A stretch of DNA of 64,000 bases from Rhizoclosmatium globosum (taxonomy: Eukaryota; Chytridiomycota; Chytridiomycetes; Chytridiales; Chytriomycetaceae). Under the pieces are notes generated by a model that saw only the letters and a program-made list of their open reading frames with translations, was not told the origin of the DNA and did no database searches. Within the stretch, counting starts at the first letter, position 1, and every line of letters begins with the position of its first letter. Shown here piece after piece: positions 52,241 to 64,000 of the stretch. The stretch lies in the NCBI GenBank assembly GCA_002104985.1, contig MCGO01000203.1, positions 1-64,000 on the forward strand. The letters are read 5' to 3'. A program made the translations under genes and the position numbers.

Positions 52241-53662
52241 CTACTGATGTGTTTTTGACTCCTCTATCAATTTCATTACGTCCGCTTCACAATCAATGAC
52301 GTTATACAGAGTATAAAGCCCAGCATTCACAGCTGTAATCGCAATTCGCAACAAGAAATGATTAAATCCACCGCCGAAGACAGATGTTGCAACAGCCTTG
52401 GTACGCATATCCCTTGCCTGGCGAGAAGCTTCCGTAGCACGCGCGACGCGAATAGTAGAATACATGTCTAGAACTTTGTTTCGATCTTCTTGTCCTGGAA
52501 ACTGCTGGAACAAGACAAGCAGAGTCCCAACATCCACAAGTCCTGTCAACAACCCGATTCCAGCATTAGGAACCATCCCATGTGCAGCATCGCCGATAAG
52601 AATCACACGACCTTTACGGTACGTTTCCATATCGGGTAAATCGTAAATACTTGCCGAGGAAACACGAAACGAGTTCCGCATCATCTTCTCGACGTGAGCT
52701 GGAGCACCCCATTCATGAAGCAAGTCCGCTAAACGCCCTGCATGCTTCGGGAGATCAGAGTAAGGACGATACGATGCTGTCTTGTCTTCGTCCTCAATAT
52801 CGACATATGTGTTTACTTGAACGGCAGCCATATCATCAGAGACTTTGAAGACAGCCACGCCATGTTTTTTATCGCGGTTCACGTAGAATGCGCATTCCTC
52901 CGTGTCTTTGAGGACGATTCCGGTTTCTGTTGTTCGGACTACTCCGATATGACCCATGGAGCCTGTGAATTTGGCAACGAGATCCTCGCCAAAGACTTTT
53001 CGACGTGTGGCGGAGTGGATTCCGTCAGCGCCAATGAGGAGCTCGCCGGAAGCCGAGGTTCCGTCGGCGAAAGTTGCTGATACTGAGGTTTCACTCTGTG
53101 TCACTTGTACAAGCTTCTTTCCAGTGAATGTCTTGATTCCAGCCCGATGGCAAGCTTGCATTAGAATGCTGTGCAGCTGCAATAAAGGCAAAAAGGTTCA
53201 ATATCTTGAGTTTGAAAAATCATTGCCCCTCACTTTGGAACGAAGGATTTGCAATGGAGCTAGAAGCGATTCATCAGTTTCTCCAGCTTTCTGGTTGGAT
53301 ATACGGAAATCGAGCACAATTGGATTGGAACCATCGATCTTGTACCACGAAGCGTAAGATGAAGCGGTTCCGTTTGCAAAACACTCCTCCAAAAGTCCAA
53401 GACTTCGCAATACTCGAAGTCCTCCTGCTTGAATTACCACGGATCCTACGGTGTGGTATTAAAGAAGTCCGCAATGCAGATAGCGTGAGTTGTTTGAAGT
53501 CCCAAACTTACCGCCAGACTCTTCAAATTTGACAGCTTTTCCTTCCGCTCCCGACTGAGAAAGTATTACTTCGTCATACAACGAGCATTGAATGCCCACT
53601 TTGTGAAGCGCTAGCGCCGTTGCGGCACCAACAAGACCGCTGCCAATAATGATGACAGGCAT
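52241..53662 (-). CDS. FAD-dependent monooxygenase, PHBH/salicylate-hydroxylase type
   Basis: Exons 53512-53662, 53234-53445, 52241-53176, 432 aa. The N-terminal Rossmann fold has IIIGSGLVGAATALAL (GxGxxG), the central DG motif reads LLIGADGIHSATRR and the GD motif GRVILIGDAAHGMVPNAGIG. This defines group A flavoprotein monooxygenases, which hydroxylate aromatic or polyene compounds with NAD(P)H and O2. A mildly hydrophobic C-terminal stretch is present, but no clear membrane anchor. The natural substrate is not evident, and no secondary-metabolite partner genes lie nearby. Confidence 0.88.
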
Positions 53663-53736
53663 TATCTGGCTTTTTTTTCTGACATCCGACCAGCCACAAA
53701 TCTTTCTTTCATTTGTTTATTGCCGAGTAAGAAGAA

Positions 53737-54619
53737 CTATTGAGAGGCCTTTAAAGACGAAGCTACATCAAACTTTGTCCATGTCTCATCACTGTCATTG
53801 AAATTCCAAGCCATAATTCCTGCATTCCATCCATTCGACTGTGCCTTATCCAAACAGCTCTGCAAAGTCGTAGGACTCATGTATCCACTAGTTCCACTGA
53901 AGGTTGGCTTCCCAATCACAAGTTTGGTGAGGGCGACACCTTTGTTATTGATTTCAAAGAGGGAAGTACCAGATTTTGCTTTAAATAACAGGGAATCGCA
54001 GTCTTCATCTAGTAAATAAATGAATGAATGAATTTGACGTTCTATAGAACTAATCAATCACAGTGCACTCACATTGATTGGCAACTCCAAAGAATTGCAC
54101 GTTGAAGAAGTCAATCATTCCTCCCACAACTTTTAATACACCTAAATACCCGCCTTCTTGACTGTCAGTTCCGAAGTAGATGGCTTCAGGTGCATGGGAA
54201 ATCAAGAACTGAGGAGCTGGAAGCAACTTGCGCAGCTCTGTTGTCAAAGTGATCAAGAACTCTTCTCCTCCAGTGCCAAATGATGATTGATCCGCAAAGG
54301 TAATGTCCACGCCATCCAAGTGGTTGTCAGTGACAAACTTGGCAAGAGTGGTGGCGGTTTCAACAGGATGTGCGCCATCAGAGGCAGGCTTCGCATCAGG
54401 CCCAAAGGCTGATACTAGTACTTTCTTGCCGCTTTTGTGAAGGCTTGTGACAAGGGACTCGTCGACTGCAAGGACGGAATCGTGATTCCAGAAATAGAGG
54501 TTTACGATGTTGTACGAGCTATTGGAAAGGGCATCGGATGATTCTCCGTCATAGTAGGTAACGAAGCGTTGCTGTGCTAATACGGCTGCGGCTAGAAACA
54601 GGAAGTTGCACAGTTGCAT
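53737..54619 (-). CDS. Secreted GH18-like protein lacking catalytic acids
   Basis: Exons 54073-54619 and 53737-54008 (64-nt intron), 272 aa. Signal peptide MQLCNFLFLAAAVLA, then a GH18-type barrel: FVTYYDGES, VLVSAFGPDAK (strand 3 motif), FVTDNHLDGVDITFAD (strand 4), FFNVQFFGVAN, and WNAGIMAWNFND near the end. Active GH18 enzymes have DGxDxDxE on strand 4; here it reads DGVDITFAD, so the middle Asp is Thr and the catalytic Glu is Ala. It is therefore likely a non-hydrolytic, sugar-binding chitinase-like protein. It lies next to OLA1 in the same orientation but is not functionally linked. Confidence 0.8.
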
Positions 54620-54722
54620 ATGATGGAATTCGAGGCTGATTTTGATTGACGAAACGAATGGGAAACATAGCACAATTTATTGCTAATACTACATGCTCCT
54701 AAATATGTCGCACGGAATTCAT

Positions 54723-56242
54723 TTACTTCTTACCTCCAGCAGTACCAATCTGGAAGTAGATAATGTCTCCATCCTTGACAACATATGTCTTTCCTTCAAC
54801 ACGGTACTTTCCGGCAGCTTTCACGTTTGCCATACTCTTTTGTCCACCACAATGCTCCTTGAAATCGGCGTAAGAGGCGACTTCAGCCTTGATGAAGAGT
54901 TTTCCAAAGTCAGAGTGAATAACACTGGCAGCTTCAGGAGCTGACGCACCACCGTACACAGTCCAAGCTCGCACTTCCTTCTCTCCTGCAGTGAAAAAGT
55001 TGACCAAGTTGAGCTGAGAGTATCCAGTCGTGATGATCTTTGGCAAAGCAGATGCAATTCCCTCCACACCACAGTCCTTCAAAAATGCCTCCTTGTCTTC
55101 AGCTTGGTCGTATCCTTGCTCAAATTCAACAGAGAATGGGATAAGAACACCTCCTCCATGCGACTGGATCCAGGCATGGATCTTAGCGAGCCACTTGTTC
55201 TTCTTGCGGATGAAATCGGCCTTTGACATGTTGGCGAGGTAAACAATTGGCTTTGTAGTGATGAGGGACATCTTCTCGTTGATGAGCTCGATTTCTGGAG
55301 TAGACCATTCACCAGAACGAACGGGAATATTCTTCTCAAGAAGCTCCTGCATCTTGGTAGTCATTCCAATGAATGTTGGAGAAAGCTTGAACTTTCCACC
55401 AGATCGCTTCACAGCCAATTCCTCGGCGGCGACAGCTTGCTTCAAGATGGCAAGATCCTTCTTACAGAGCTCTCCCTGAATAGTTTCCAAATCTCTGATT
55501 GGGTCGATGGAGTCGTCAACGTGAATAACATCGTTATCTTCAAAGACTACATAGAGAAACGTTAAGTCTATGGGTGGGAATAACCAAACTCACTTCTGAC
55601 ACAGTGGAAGATTCCATCAACGGCCTGAATGTGGGACAAGAAAGCATTTCCAAGACCAGCTCCTTCAGAAGCGCCCTTGATAAGTCCAGCAATGTCGGTT
55701 ACCATGAGATACTAAATTATACAGATACTTAGTCGCCAAAACATTCAAACCAAACAACGCACCGCAGGAACGAGGGAAGGGGACTTCCACAAGTCACACA
55801 AGTAATCGTAACGGGCATCAGGCACAGCGCAACGGGCCTCGTTTGGGTCGATTGTCTGAAGAAAAGGGAGAATGAGTCACTCTCGTCAACACGCAGTCAA
55901 AGCAAGATATCGTACACAGAAAGGGAAATTGGCGGCATCGACTGATTGTAAACAGTTTAGTTTGTATGTTTGCGGTAACGATTCATGAGGAAGCACTACC
56001 ATTCTGGTTCGTGAGCAGATTGAACAACGAGGACTTTCCGACGTTACTGTACAGAAATTGGTATACTTAATCTAAGATATCGAAAGCTCTTACGGAAGTC
56101 CAACGACACCCATTCGAAGCTGTCAAGTCAACAGTTGAGTGTTGAGTGAACACCACAACAAGAAACTCACGTTATTCTTGACTCTACCAAACTTGGCAAC
56201 GTTCTCTTCTTCACGGGATTTCTCTGACTTCTTTGGTGGCAT
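54723..56242 (-). CDS. OLA1: Obg-like ATPase 1 (YchF/OLA1 family)
   Basis: Seven exons with consistent phases: 56171-56242, 56094-56119, 56000-56046, 55917-55942, 55763-55855, 55594-55711, 54723-55546; 401 aa, the family length. G1 is [12 protein letters not shown], followed by [19 protein letters not shown]3 [17 protein letters not shown], the altered G4 ([10 protein letters not shown]) typical of ATP- rather than GTP-preferring members, and a C-terminal TGS domain ([23 protein letters not shown] is part). OLA1 is a ribosome-associated ATPase linked to translation and stress responses. Four short introns fall within the first 330 bp of coding sequence. Confidence 0.95.
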
Positions 56243-56312
56243 TGTGGCTGTTTGGTGTGAAGTTTTGGTGCTCATTTGGTTCACCCATTCAATGTAGTTG
56301 TATATTATCATA

Positions 56313-59300
56313 TTATTTAGATAATGCTTGAGACATCCATCCCATCAGCACCTTTCGCTTTAATGCCTTCTTCGCCCAAGTTGCTGCGAAAACAACCTTT
56401 CTCTCCCTTTCAAACAACTTCTTATTTGAGGCACGTTTCCATCGCTTCCAGCTTAATGTGCATAGTTTTTTGAGTCTGAAATCATCAGCGAGCTCCTCGA
56501 GATACATAAACTCTTCTGCAGTCAGTTGAGCGGTTCTGATCTCTGAAAAAGATTCTTGGCTGCTTGAAGGATGAATGGTAGATCGAGCTGATTCCCTTTT
56601 AGATCGGTTGTTGGAGGCTGTGATTGCTGCAAGCCATTCACTTGAATCTTGTCTTGATGGCGTTTTGTTGACTTGTTCCGAAATATTCGTTGGTTCGATT
56701 TCAATTGGGGATATACTAGCAATTCTTAGCGTTGCCCTCCGCCACCATTGGTAAAACATTCGTTGACTCAAGCTGAACTTTCGGAATCTATCAGCTTTTT
56801 TGACTAAGCTATGCAATTTCTCTAATTTCCTGCATTAAACATATTACATCACTAGATTCTTAGGCTTACCCTTTTTCTTGAGCACTTTGCGCCAATGAGT
56901 AAACTTGTGTTTAAGAACAAACTCTCGAATGGACCTCTCTGTACGTGCCCAGTGATACCATCTCATCAAAATCTGAAGAATTTCAGCCACGGAAAGTATA
57001 GTAAGCTAAAATGACTCACCTGGCGCTTCATCTGCGAACGCTCGCGAAGAATTTGAACAGCGCCCAATCTGTCTGTCCACGTTTCCCACACTCTCGTTTT
57101 GATACGATTTGAATTAAACTGATCGGATGTTACTCGTTGCTCATTGATGCGTATCTAAGTGGAATGTCAATAGCTTGGACGTAATTTGCTAAATGGGTTT
57201 ACCGAAGCCGCCCTCCATTTTCGTAAATGCTTGGTAAGTAATTGAGTTTTACGCAGCTGATCCGCCAGAGTTTGGGAAAGATACCGCTCCAACCAAGTTG
57301 TAAAATATACTTTCTCTAAGAGCAGTGATTGGATTTGAGGAACTGAAGAACGTGAAGTCCGAGGGACGCCGATGCTTCTTGCTAGTTTCAGACGGAGAGA
57401 CGATGAATACACTTCTTCTAACGCCAACGAGCGTTTCCTGTTATCTTTGAAAGCTAAAGATTGTTTTAGCAATAATTGCACTGTCAGTCGTGAGAGTTAC
57501 CTTGAAATGCAACTCTCAACAGGTTAATACTGCAGAATTCTTCCAATTTGGTAAAGGCTTGTTGTACTGATATGGTTTTTCGCCGTTGTTTCAATTTCTG
57601 TTTCCACATCATCACGAACGTTTGTAGTCTATTGAATTCATATGATTCAACAGCAATTCGTTGCATAAGAACACGCCTGGTTCTTTCTTTCCAAGTCTTG
57701 AAGAACCTGAGCAAAAGCGGATTCTTCTGATGTTCTCGGAAAAAGATACCCGACTGTCGTCGAAGACCAGTCTTGTTTTTCCAGTTGAGGAACATGGCAT
57801 CTCGTAACTGCAACTCTCGAGTCTTAATCATCTTCGACGCTTTGATAGACTGATCGGCTCGATGTCTCCATTTTAAAATGCACATTGCCTGCAATTGCCG
57901 TCGCTCTTTTTGCGCCAGCTTCAAATTTATAACAGCGAATTTGAAGTTTCGTAACGTTGCCGCTCGCCACGTATTCATAGCCTTCCTTTCCAAAATCAAG
58001 GTTCTAAATGCATTCGACAGTGTTGCCATTTGATCGCACCGCCTTTTCAAAGAGAGACATTCTCTCCACTTTTGAAAATATATGCCTCTGCGAAGCCGGA
58101 GAAACAAAATAGCAGCCAGAGTCACTTCCGTTTGTCTAGTCAGAATACAGCTTCGAATTCCATGGATTACGGCTCGGCACGTTTTCGCCTTCCAATATTC
58201 GACAGCCCTTAAAGTAAGGAGCCGTTCAAGACGATAATTAGTCGCCTTATTTCTCCAATGCAGAAACACGCTCCTTGTCGTTCGAATCTCTGACATATCA
58301 ACAGCCTTCATTTTAAGTATCCGATCACGCCTTGACTCAACAGCCCGTCTCTTCCAGAACAAGAACAGCTCCGTAACATACACGAAGTTGTTAATTTCAG
58401 AAACTTGAAGCGCCGCTTGATTCAGTTTGTGGAGATACAACCAATCACCAAACACTGCCTTAACTAAATTAACTCGATAATTTTCAGAGACTATGCGGTC
58501 TTGCATATTCAGCGCCATCCACTTGTACCGCCACTTCCTTAGCAATAATCCAACAGTCTCAATAACTCGTCGGTTTACAAATTCCAACTCGAGTTGAGCC
58601 AATGTAGCGCGATGTTTCCACTGTTTTCTCCACTGACGAAAGCAAGTGTAATGCAGCATTTCATCTCGAAATTCATCCGCAAGCCGTTCATTCCTAGCAA
58701 CGTTTTCCGTATGTTGTTTCCAACTCTTGAATGACTGCCTCATCGCTTGATCTTGTCTTTTCCGTTCAAAAAGTGTTCCAAACGATAGTCGTATATTCGG
58801 AGGTGTGCTTCGATTCAGTTCTAGAGCTGCCTGTGCGGATTTGGGGTAATCCGTCGCAGTCGCGCCAGCCCATCCAGAAACTCTGACGGAAAGAAGAAGC
58901 TTGATAAGAGATTTAGGCTCAGATTGATTTGCCGAATGTGGAACCTTCAAAGAGTTAACTTCGAAACACCACAAAAAAGTCGTACTCACGTAATATGATG
59001 GATATTTGTCGTATGGAACCCGCCGTAGCGAATAGGGATCTGCAGGCGCCAGTTCGACTTCCCCCGTCGTGAAAACAGAAGCATTGATTCGTTTCTGGAA
59101 CACAACTATCCAACGATGAAATGCGAGAATGGTAATCCACTTCTGATACAGTAACGCTGACAGCACTTGCTCCGAATTTTCAATGACGTTGTTACGCCAA
59201 CGTGTCCAGTGGACTTGCGTCACCTGCGTAGCACGAAATCTATCTGCTTTTTTGGTCTGCAAAATGGAAAGCAGTGAGCCTTTCACAAATAGCTATTAAG

Positions 59301-62300
59301 TCGCTCATTACCCGATATAAATCTCGCCAATAACATAAGACTTTACTTTGTACCCTGCGCGTGTGATGAATTTGGACGATCTGCGTCTACAACAAAAAAA
59401 ATGTTCACATGCTGCGGATCGGGAAAATTGAGCACTTTACCCCATTTCAAACAGGCGAAGCCTCCGTTTTACTCTCCAAAAGCGTATCATGGCTGCAACC
59501 CGTCGTCTCCTTACGAGATTTCGGAATTCCTCGAAAAGTTTGTTCAAACTCTTGTTGCGAACACATGCAGCCTGCCACTTTCCAAAATACTTTCTCTGAA
59601 AGACTAACCTTCTGTTAGAAAGTTACATCTTAAATATTAACCTACTTAAATCGCTGGCGTACATTGAGTCCCAGATTGCAAAGCATCGTTGATGCCAAGT
59701 CTTGAACGTTGAACTTCAATCAGAAAAATGTTAGCATAAAACGATTCAAGTCATATCTGCTCCTACAATTTCAGCCGCATATTAGATTCAACTTCAATAT
59801 ATTCAACTCTTGAAGAGTTAAGATTGACGCGAGATATCCATCGACTGAGACATTTGCGGATCAAATTCTATTAGCTCACATTAACACGAGGTCTTACTTT
59901 ATCTCTGAATCTCAAACCTGACTTGTAGTAGATGATACTTCGTCAAATATTGTATTCAGCCTCTTATTACGCAGCCGCACAAGTCGCCAGACTGATCACC
60001 CGTGATAAGAATCGAAGCATAAAATAATATTAGTAGCTTACTTTGAAAGGCATTCTTCTTGCATGAGAATATCTGCTTCGACACAAACGCCTCATGGCGA
60101 ATATAGAAGTCCAATTCAATCTTCTCGCGTTTCCTGGATCATCAAATTAGTCTATATATAGTTTCTAGTTGAGTTCATACCTTGCAATCCATTTGTCCCA
60201 ATATGCACGAAATAAGCGTTGTTCTCGTCGAGTCTTTGCCATACTTGTCAATCCGGAATAAACATCGAATCGGGCTTTCCAGAATGAAAACATAGACTTC
60301 CAAACGCTAGCGGTATGATGTTTCTGATGTGAAATTTGTTAGAGGACTCATATGGCAAGGGAAGTACTCACCACCGCCATTCCCCATCTTCGCCGAACTC
60401 CGTCATACCTGTATTTCCACATTCCAAAGAAGTGCGTCAACCGATCTACTACCGCCGATTTAATGACATCTACAGAAGAATGTCAATTAGATTCAGCCAG
60501 GACACAAAACAAGTCAAATGCACCTCGCGCAATTTCACAAACTCCGTCCAGAGCTTCCATGCCATCTACCTGTCGCCCAGTGTCATAAAAGAGCATCCGC
60601 GAAATTTGGAAACTCTTCATGGATATTTTTGCATGATATGGGTCCACGATTTGTTTATACCGCGTATGTCTGATCCATTGAAGAAACCACTTCTTCACGG
60701 ACTTTGTAGCCAAGAGTTGGAGTCGGAGGCGAAGGGACTGTCGTAAATAGACAGGTTAGGAGAAGAAGGGTAACAAGTGTGAGTATGTACATAGTCACGT
60801 ATAAAAGATTCTTTCCATATATCAAAATAGTTTTGAACGTGGGAGAGGTTGTTCTCTGTTTCTAGGGAATCCGCAACTACAGCAAGGATTTGCTTTTCTT
60901 GCGTCCATTGAATCCAGGACGACCAGTATTTGCGAAGAAGTTGAAAGTCGTGCGCTTTTTTGAGTTTGCTGATTGAAATGAGAAAATGATTAAGGCTGGG
61001 TGCAGTGTCAAAATAGAAATCTACCGCTTTTCTCGCCAAACATGAAAATAGACAGACTTCAAGTCGTTGTCTAGGTATTTCCGATGATTCAATGCTTTTT
61101 GATCAAGTTTCTTCAAATGTTTTCTGTTGATTTGAGTTTGTGAGTCTCAAGGGAATCAAAACAAAACTGACACACCGATGCATCCATTTTACAAAAAATG
61201 CCTCAACCAACTGCTTTTCGTGAAATTTGTTCGCTTTGATTACTGCAATAGATGAGCTTGCTACCAGCATCTTCAAAAAGCATACCATTCCTCAATCGTT
61301 GTTTCCAAAGTCTCCAGAACCGTCTCTTCAAGTTCATAGAACACAGTTCATTCATGAGATCAGTGCCATCCTTAAGAAGAAACTGCTTGGCAAACTTCCG
61401 TCGCCATTTCTGTTGTGAATGCGTTAAAACTTCACAGTACGGAATGTAAAACGTAACCTTTAGGTATCGACATTGTATATTAAGGTCATGTACTAAAATA
61501 GCCGTGTCTTCTGCGACTTCTTCTTTGCGTTTCATGGACCGTTTACGATAGGCATTCCTGAACCATTTTGATAAAGCACCCGATAGGATTCGATTGCGAT
61601 TAAACGAAAACGCATGCTCATTCGGAATTGTTGCGTGTTCATAGAGAGCCTGGAATGCCTTTCGTTTTCTAGCCAACTGCGTGTTGCCCATATAGTCAGC
61701 ATAAAGATTCAATATTCATATTTAAGCCACCTTCTTGATGTGATCTTTTGAGATCCATTTTTGAAAACAGTGCGTGAGAGAATTCCGTTTCCAGACTTGG
61801 ACAGCAAGGAGCCAATAATGAATCATGCAGTTTCGCTCGTGACGAGAGCGTCGAGTAATTAAGTTCCAAGCCGTGAATGCTTTTTGGAGCAAGTCGATAT
61901 CGTCTTCAGAATCAGTCTCATTCATGTTCTCATTCTCTACTTCAATGTCTTCATTTTTTGCAAGCACGGAAACTGGAGGAATAAGATTCTTCGGATGCGT
62001 CGGTTTAATTGGACTTATATTTAAGGTCGATTGAGGTTGATATTGGACGTTGTGTTTGGTTTGAGAGTATTGTTGAGGTTGAGGAATGACACACCAGATC
62101 CGGTCAAGATTCCCTTGCTGGTATTAAAATGATTCACATTTGAAAGGCTGTCTATTAAGTCCAGGCGAGAGTTCATTGCCAGTTGGATAGCATCAAATTC
62201 TGAGTCGAGGAGTGGATCAAGCGAGTTCTCCTTGTTCTCTTCAGGAGCACCAGTAAACGTGACCACGGCATTCCAGTTTATGTTAAACAAGTCGCAGTTC

Positions 62301-62622
62301 GCCCTTATTGCCGTCTGTATTTGGTTGCATCAGATGCGTGCATTCGAGAAACCAGGATACTTTCCAGCACCGCGGCATCGACCTTCGCGGCCCAGTCCAA
62401 ATGCGCAAGTTTTCTCTCGTTCGCGGCGGCGCAGAAAAACGAACGAAGCGCGGCAAAGTCGCGCGTGGTTTCGGTTGTTTGCGCCACGTTTCGTTCGAGT
62501 GCGTCCACGGCCCGAAGAAGCCGAAGCAGCGACGATGGGCCGCCGTCTTTCGAACTCGGTGGAAGCTTTCCGACGAGCGACACTGCTGCCTGGGCGAGCG
62601 ATGCGTGGTGCGTGTCGTACAT
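56313..62622 (-). CDS. SFI1: SFI1-like centrin-binding repeat protein (multi-exon, model approximate)
   Basis: ATG at 62622, stop at 56313. Clear coding blocks: 62353-62622, then 62314 to about 62030 (38-nt intron between), about 61722-61990, 61203-61712, 60483-61039, and 57484-59286 (with an in-frame 45-nt intron near 58950-58990), 57167-57481, 56313-56816, plus short exons at 59300-60480 that I could not fix. The protein is dominated by repeats of the SFI1 type, with hydrophobic residues spaced before a conserved Trp: FLHWRNKATN, LFLWKRRAVE, FLNWKNKTG, FFKTWKER, FVMMWKQKL, FYQWWRRATL. SFI1 binds centrins along a long helix at spindle pole bodies, centrosomes and centrioles. Total length is probably above 1,600 aa. 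It may be split if one intron guess is wrong. Confidence 0.7.
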
Positions 62623-62775
62623 CTCTTTCACTCACTTGTTCGACTCTGTTCGGACAAATGACGATGAAGGAATTGGAAAAGATATATACTACGCAAATCA
62701 TTTATTTCTGCTGGCATAAACTATGAAACAAAGACTAAGACATAATGAGATAAAGAATCATTGAGGAAGTCTTCA

Positions 62776-63286
62776 TCACGCAATCTGGATCTTCTTAACA
62801 CCTGCATCCAACTTGACTTTCTTCTCAAGTGTCAATTCAAGTACTCCATGGTCCATAGTAGCAGAGACCGCGTCAGCGTTGGCATCCTCTGGGAGACGGA
62901 CGCTTCTAGAAAACTTTCCGTAGGAGCGCTCGATAATGTGGCGCTGCTCATTCTTGGTCTCCTCAGTTGCAGAACGCTCTCCAGAAATGGTCAAAATGTT
63001 GTCCTTGATCGTTATGTTCACTTCTTCCTAAAGCAAGGATTAGAATACTTGAATTTCTTCAAATAGTATACTGGCTTACCTTCTTCACACCTGGAAGATC
63101 CGCATGAACTATGTAGCTCTTGTCGTTCTCAGTGAGGTCAAGACGCGCGTTGAATGATCCAACCCAGTACTTAGACATTGATGAATCACTTGCATCTTTA
63201 TCAGTAGAAGTCATGGCGTTGAGTTGAGCATTCATCAAGCGATCAAAGTCGCGGAAAAATGAGTCTGGTCGAAGTAGGGCAGCCAT
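62776..63286 (-). CDS. Small heat-shock protein (Hsp20/alpha-crystallin)
   Basis: Exons 63080-63286 and 62776-63027 (52-nt intron), 152 aa. The alpha-crystallin domain runs from FNARLDLTENDKSYIVHADL across the intron (LPGVKK|EEVNITIKD) to ILTISGERS, YGKFSRSVRLPEDA and the conserved GVLELTLEKK; the C-terminal IQIA is a likely IxI-type anchor. These ATP-independent chaperones hold unfolding proteins in oligomers. The upstream region has a TTTTTATAG box at about 63357 but no clear heat-shock element array. Confidence 0.92.
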
Positions 63287-63815
63287 TATTGTCGTATTTG
63301 TACTGTAGTAATCGTGTTCAAGTTTTCGTTGAAGTTGGGGCGAAGCGTACGCGCTCGTTTTTATAGCTTTGGAGCTTGTTCATTTGTGATTCTACAATTT
63401 TCGACGTTTTTCGAACAAAAATCCTCAAATTTCCATCGAAAAGTTACACAAAGTACTGAAAAATAGCAACAAAGAAATACTTAAGTATTACATCACTAAG
63501 GATTGTGACGACTGATCAAGCGGATATCACATCGGATTCGGCGCCGATAGCTTGGAAGATCCAATTGGTTGATACCACATAAACGTATCCGCCGCGTTAT
63601 CCTGACGGATCCGAATTTAAACTATTGTCATTTGTCGACGGTGTATTTTATTCAGTTGCAAGAAATGGGTTAATCAATAAATCAGCTCTCTCTCGCTATT
63701 TTTTGAGAATACCTTTGAACGGTGCCTTAAAAAAGTGAACAGGAACTTCGCAATGGGGCTTAACTCCAGTTGATCCAAACGTATGCCACGTTAAATTGAA
63801 GATGCTTAACTGATT
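63287..63815. other. Divergent intergenic region between Hsp20 and GDSL genes
   Basis: About 530 bp; TTCGAA and TTCGAC occur near 63400-63420 without the regular nGAAn spacing of a heat-shock element. No gene seen. Confidence 0.4.
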
Positions 63816-64000
63816 ATGTCACAGACCATCACAGACATCGTCGTCCTTGGTGATAGGTATTCACTGATTCAAGCTTCCTGGTACACTAACAGTCTTGTAG
63901 TCTCAGTGACAACGGTAACCTCCTCCAACACCTCGTCGTATATCCTCCTCCTCCGTACTGGAAAGGACGATTGTAAGTATGCTGGTTGCCTATTCAATTT
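63816..64000 (+). CDS. 5' end of a third GDSL/SGNH esterase, cut by the window edge
   Basis: Exon 1 63816-63856, intron 63857-63900, exon 2 63901-63972, then a GTAAGT donor. The product starts MSQTITDIVVLGDSLSDNGN and reaches PPPPYWKGRF, so the second intron sits at the same GRF|SNG place as in the pair at 37586 and 39127. The catalytic Ser codon is formed across intron 1, an intron those genes lack. No signal peptide is visible before the GDSL block, so this paralogue may be intracellular unless an upstream exon exists. Confidence 0.75.
   Translation, partial: MSQTITDIVVLGDRYSLIQASWYTNSLVVSVTTVTSSNTSSYILLLRTGKDDCKYAGCLFN

Noticed and set aside
62305..62726. Arg/Ser-rich plus-strand frames opposite the first SFI1-like exon
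   Set aside because: Antisense shadows of a GC-rich coding exon.
63400..63440. Heat-shock element upstream of Hsp20
   Set aside because: TTC/GAA units are present but not at the required 5-bp spacing.
1..64000. CRISPR arrays, bacterial operons, rRNA genes
   Set aside because: None seen; the window is eukaryotic with introns throughout.

Overview
The window is nuclear DNA of a fungus, most likely an early-diverging zoosporic one (chytrid type). Reasons: many short spliceosomal introns (about 38-93 nt, GT-AG), fungal Zn(2)Cys(6) transcription factors, and genes that many Dikarya lack but flagellated opisthokonts keep (FIBP-like, BABAM1/MERIT40-like, CHFR-like PBZ-RING ligase, a long SFI1-like centrin-binding protein). 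It also holds a Ngaro/PAT-like tyrosine-recombinase retrotransposon. All exon boundaries were read by eye from splice signals, reading phase and protein-family conservation; no software was run.

Region 1 (about 1-25,000) is a transcription-factor island. It begins with the 3' end of an unidentified disordered protein and two tandem + strand Zn(2)Cys(6) genes. Then come eight minus-strand paralogous C2H2 genes, each intronless in the model, with a disordered acidic N-terminus and two C-terminal fingers. A 788-aa orphan gene interrupts the array after the fourth C2H2 gene. Beyond it lie a CHFR-like ubiquitin ligase, an OPT oligopeptide transporter and a third Zn(2)Cys(6) gene (minus). All eight C2H2 proteins keep the same predicted base-contacting residues, so they may read the same DNA site while their effector halves have diverged.

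Region 2 (25,350-33,050) has an EEF1A-lysine-methyltransferase-like gene and the TFIIH subunit gene TFB4. Between them sits a 5.6-kb retrotransposon with split direct repeats (A1-ORFs-B1-A2-B2), ending only 26 bp from the methyltransferase start codon.

Region 3 (33,050-64,000) is gene-dense and mostly housekeeping: FIBP-like, metaxin, an intronless multi-pass membrane protein, two GPI-type GDSL esterases, delta-COP, BABAM1-like, LSM3, a TPR-MYND protein, a SPRY-IQ protein, a small unknown protein, PP2A scaffold subunit, FAD monooxygenase, a GH18-like protein lacking its catalytic acid, OLA1, an SFI1-like protein, Hsp20, and the start of a third GDSL gene. Several groups fit centriole/flagellum biology (SFI1, SPRY-IQ) or general trafficking and RNA biology.

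Single-base frame breaks occur in several otherwise well-conserved genes (OPT transporter, TFB4, TPR-MYND, the third Zn(2)Cys(6) gene, the first partial gene, the retrotransposon). Most lie in or beside short homopolymers, so I read most of them as assembly indels rather than gene death.
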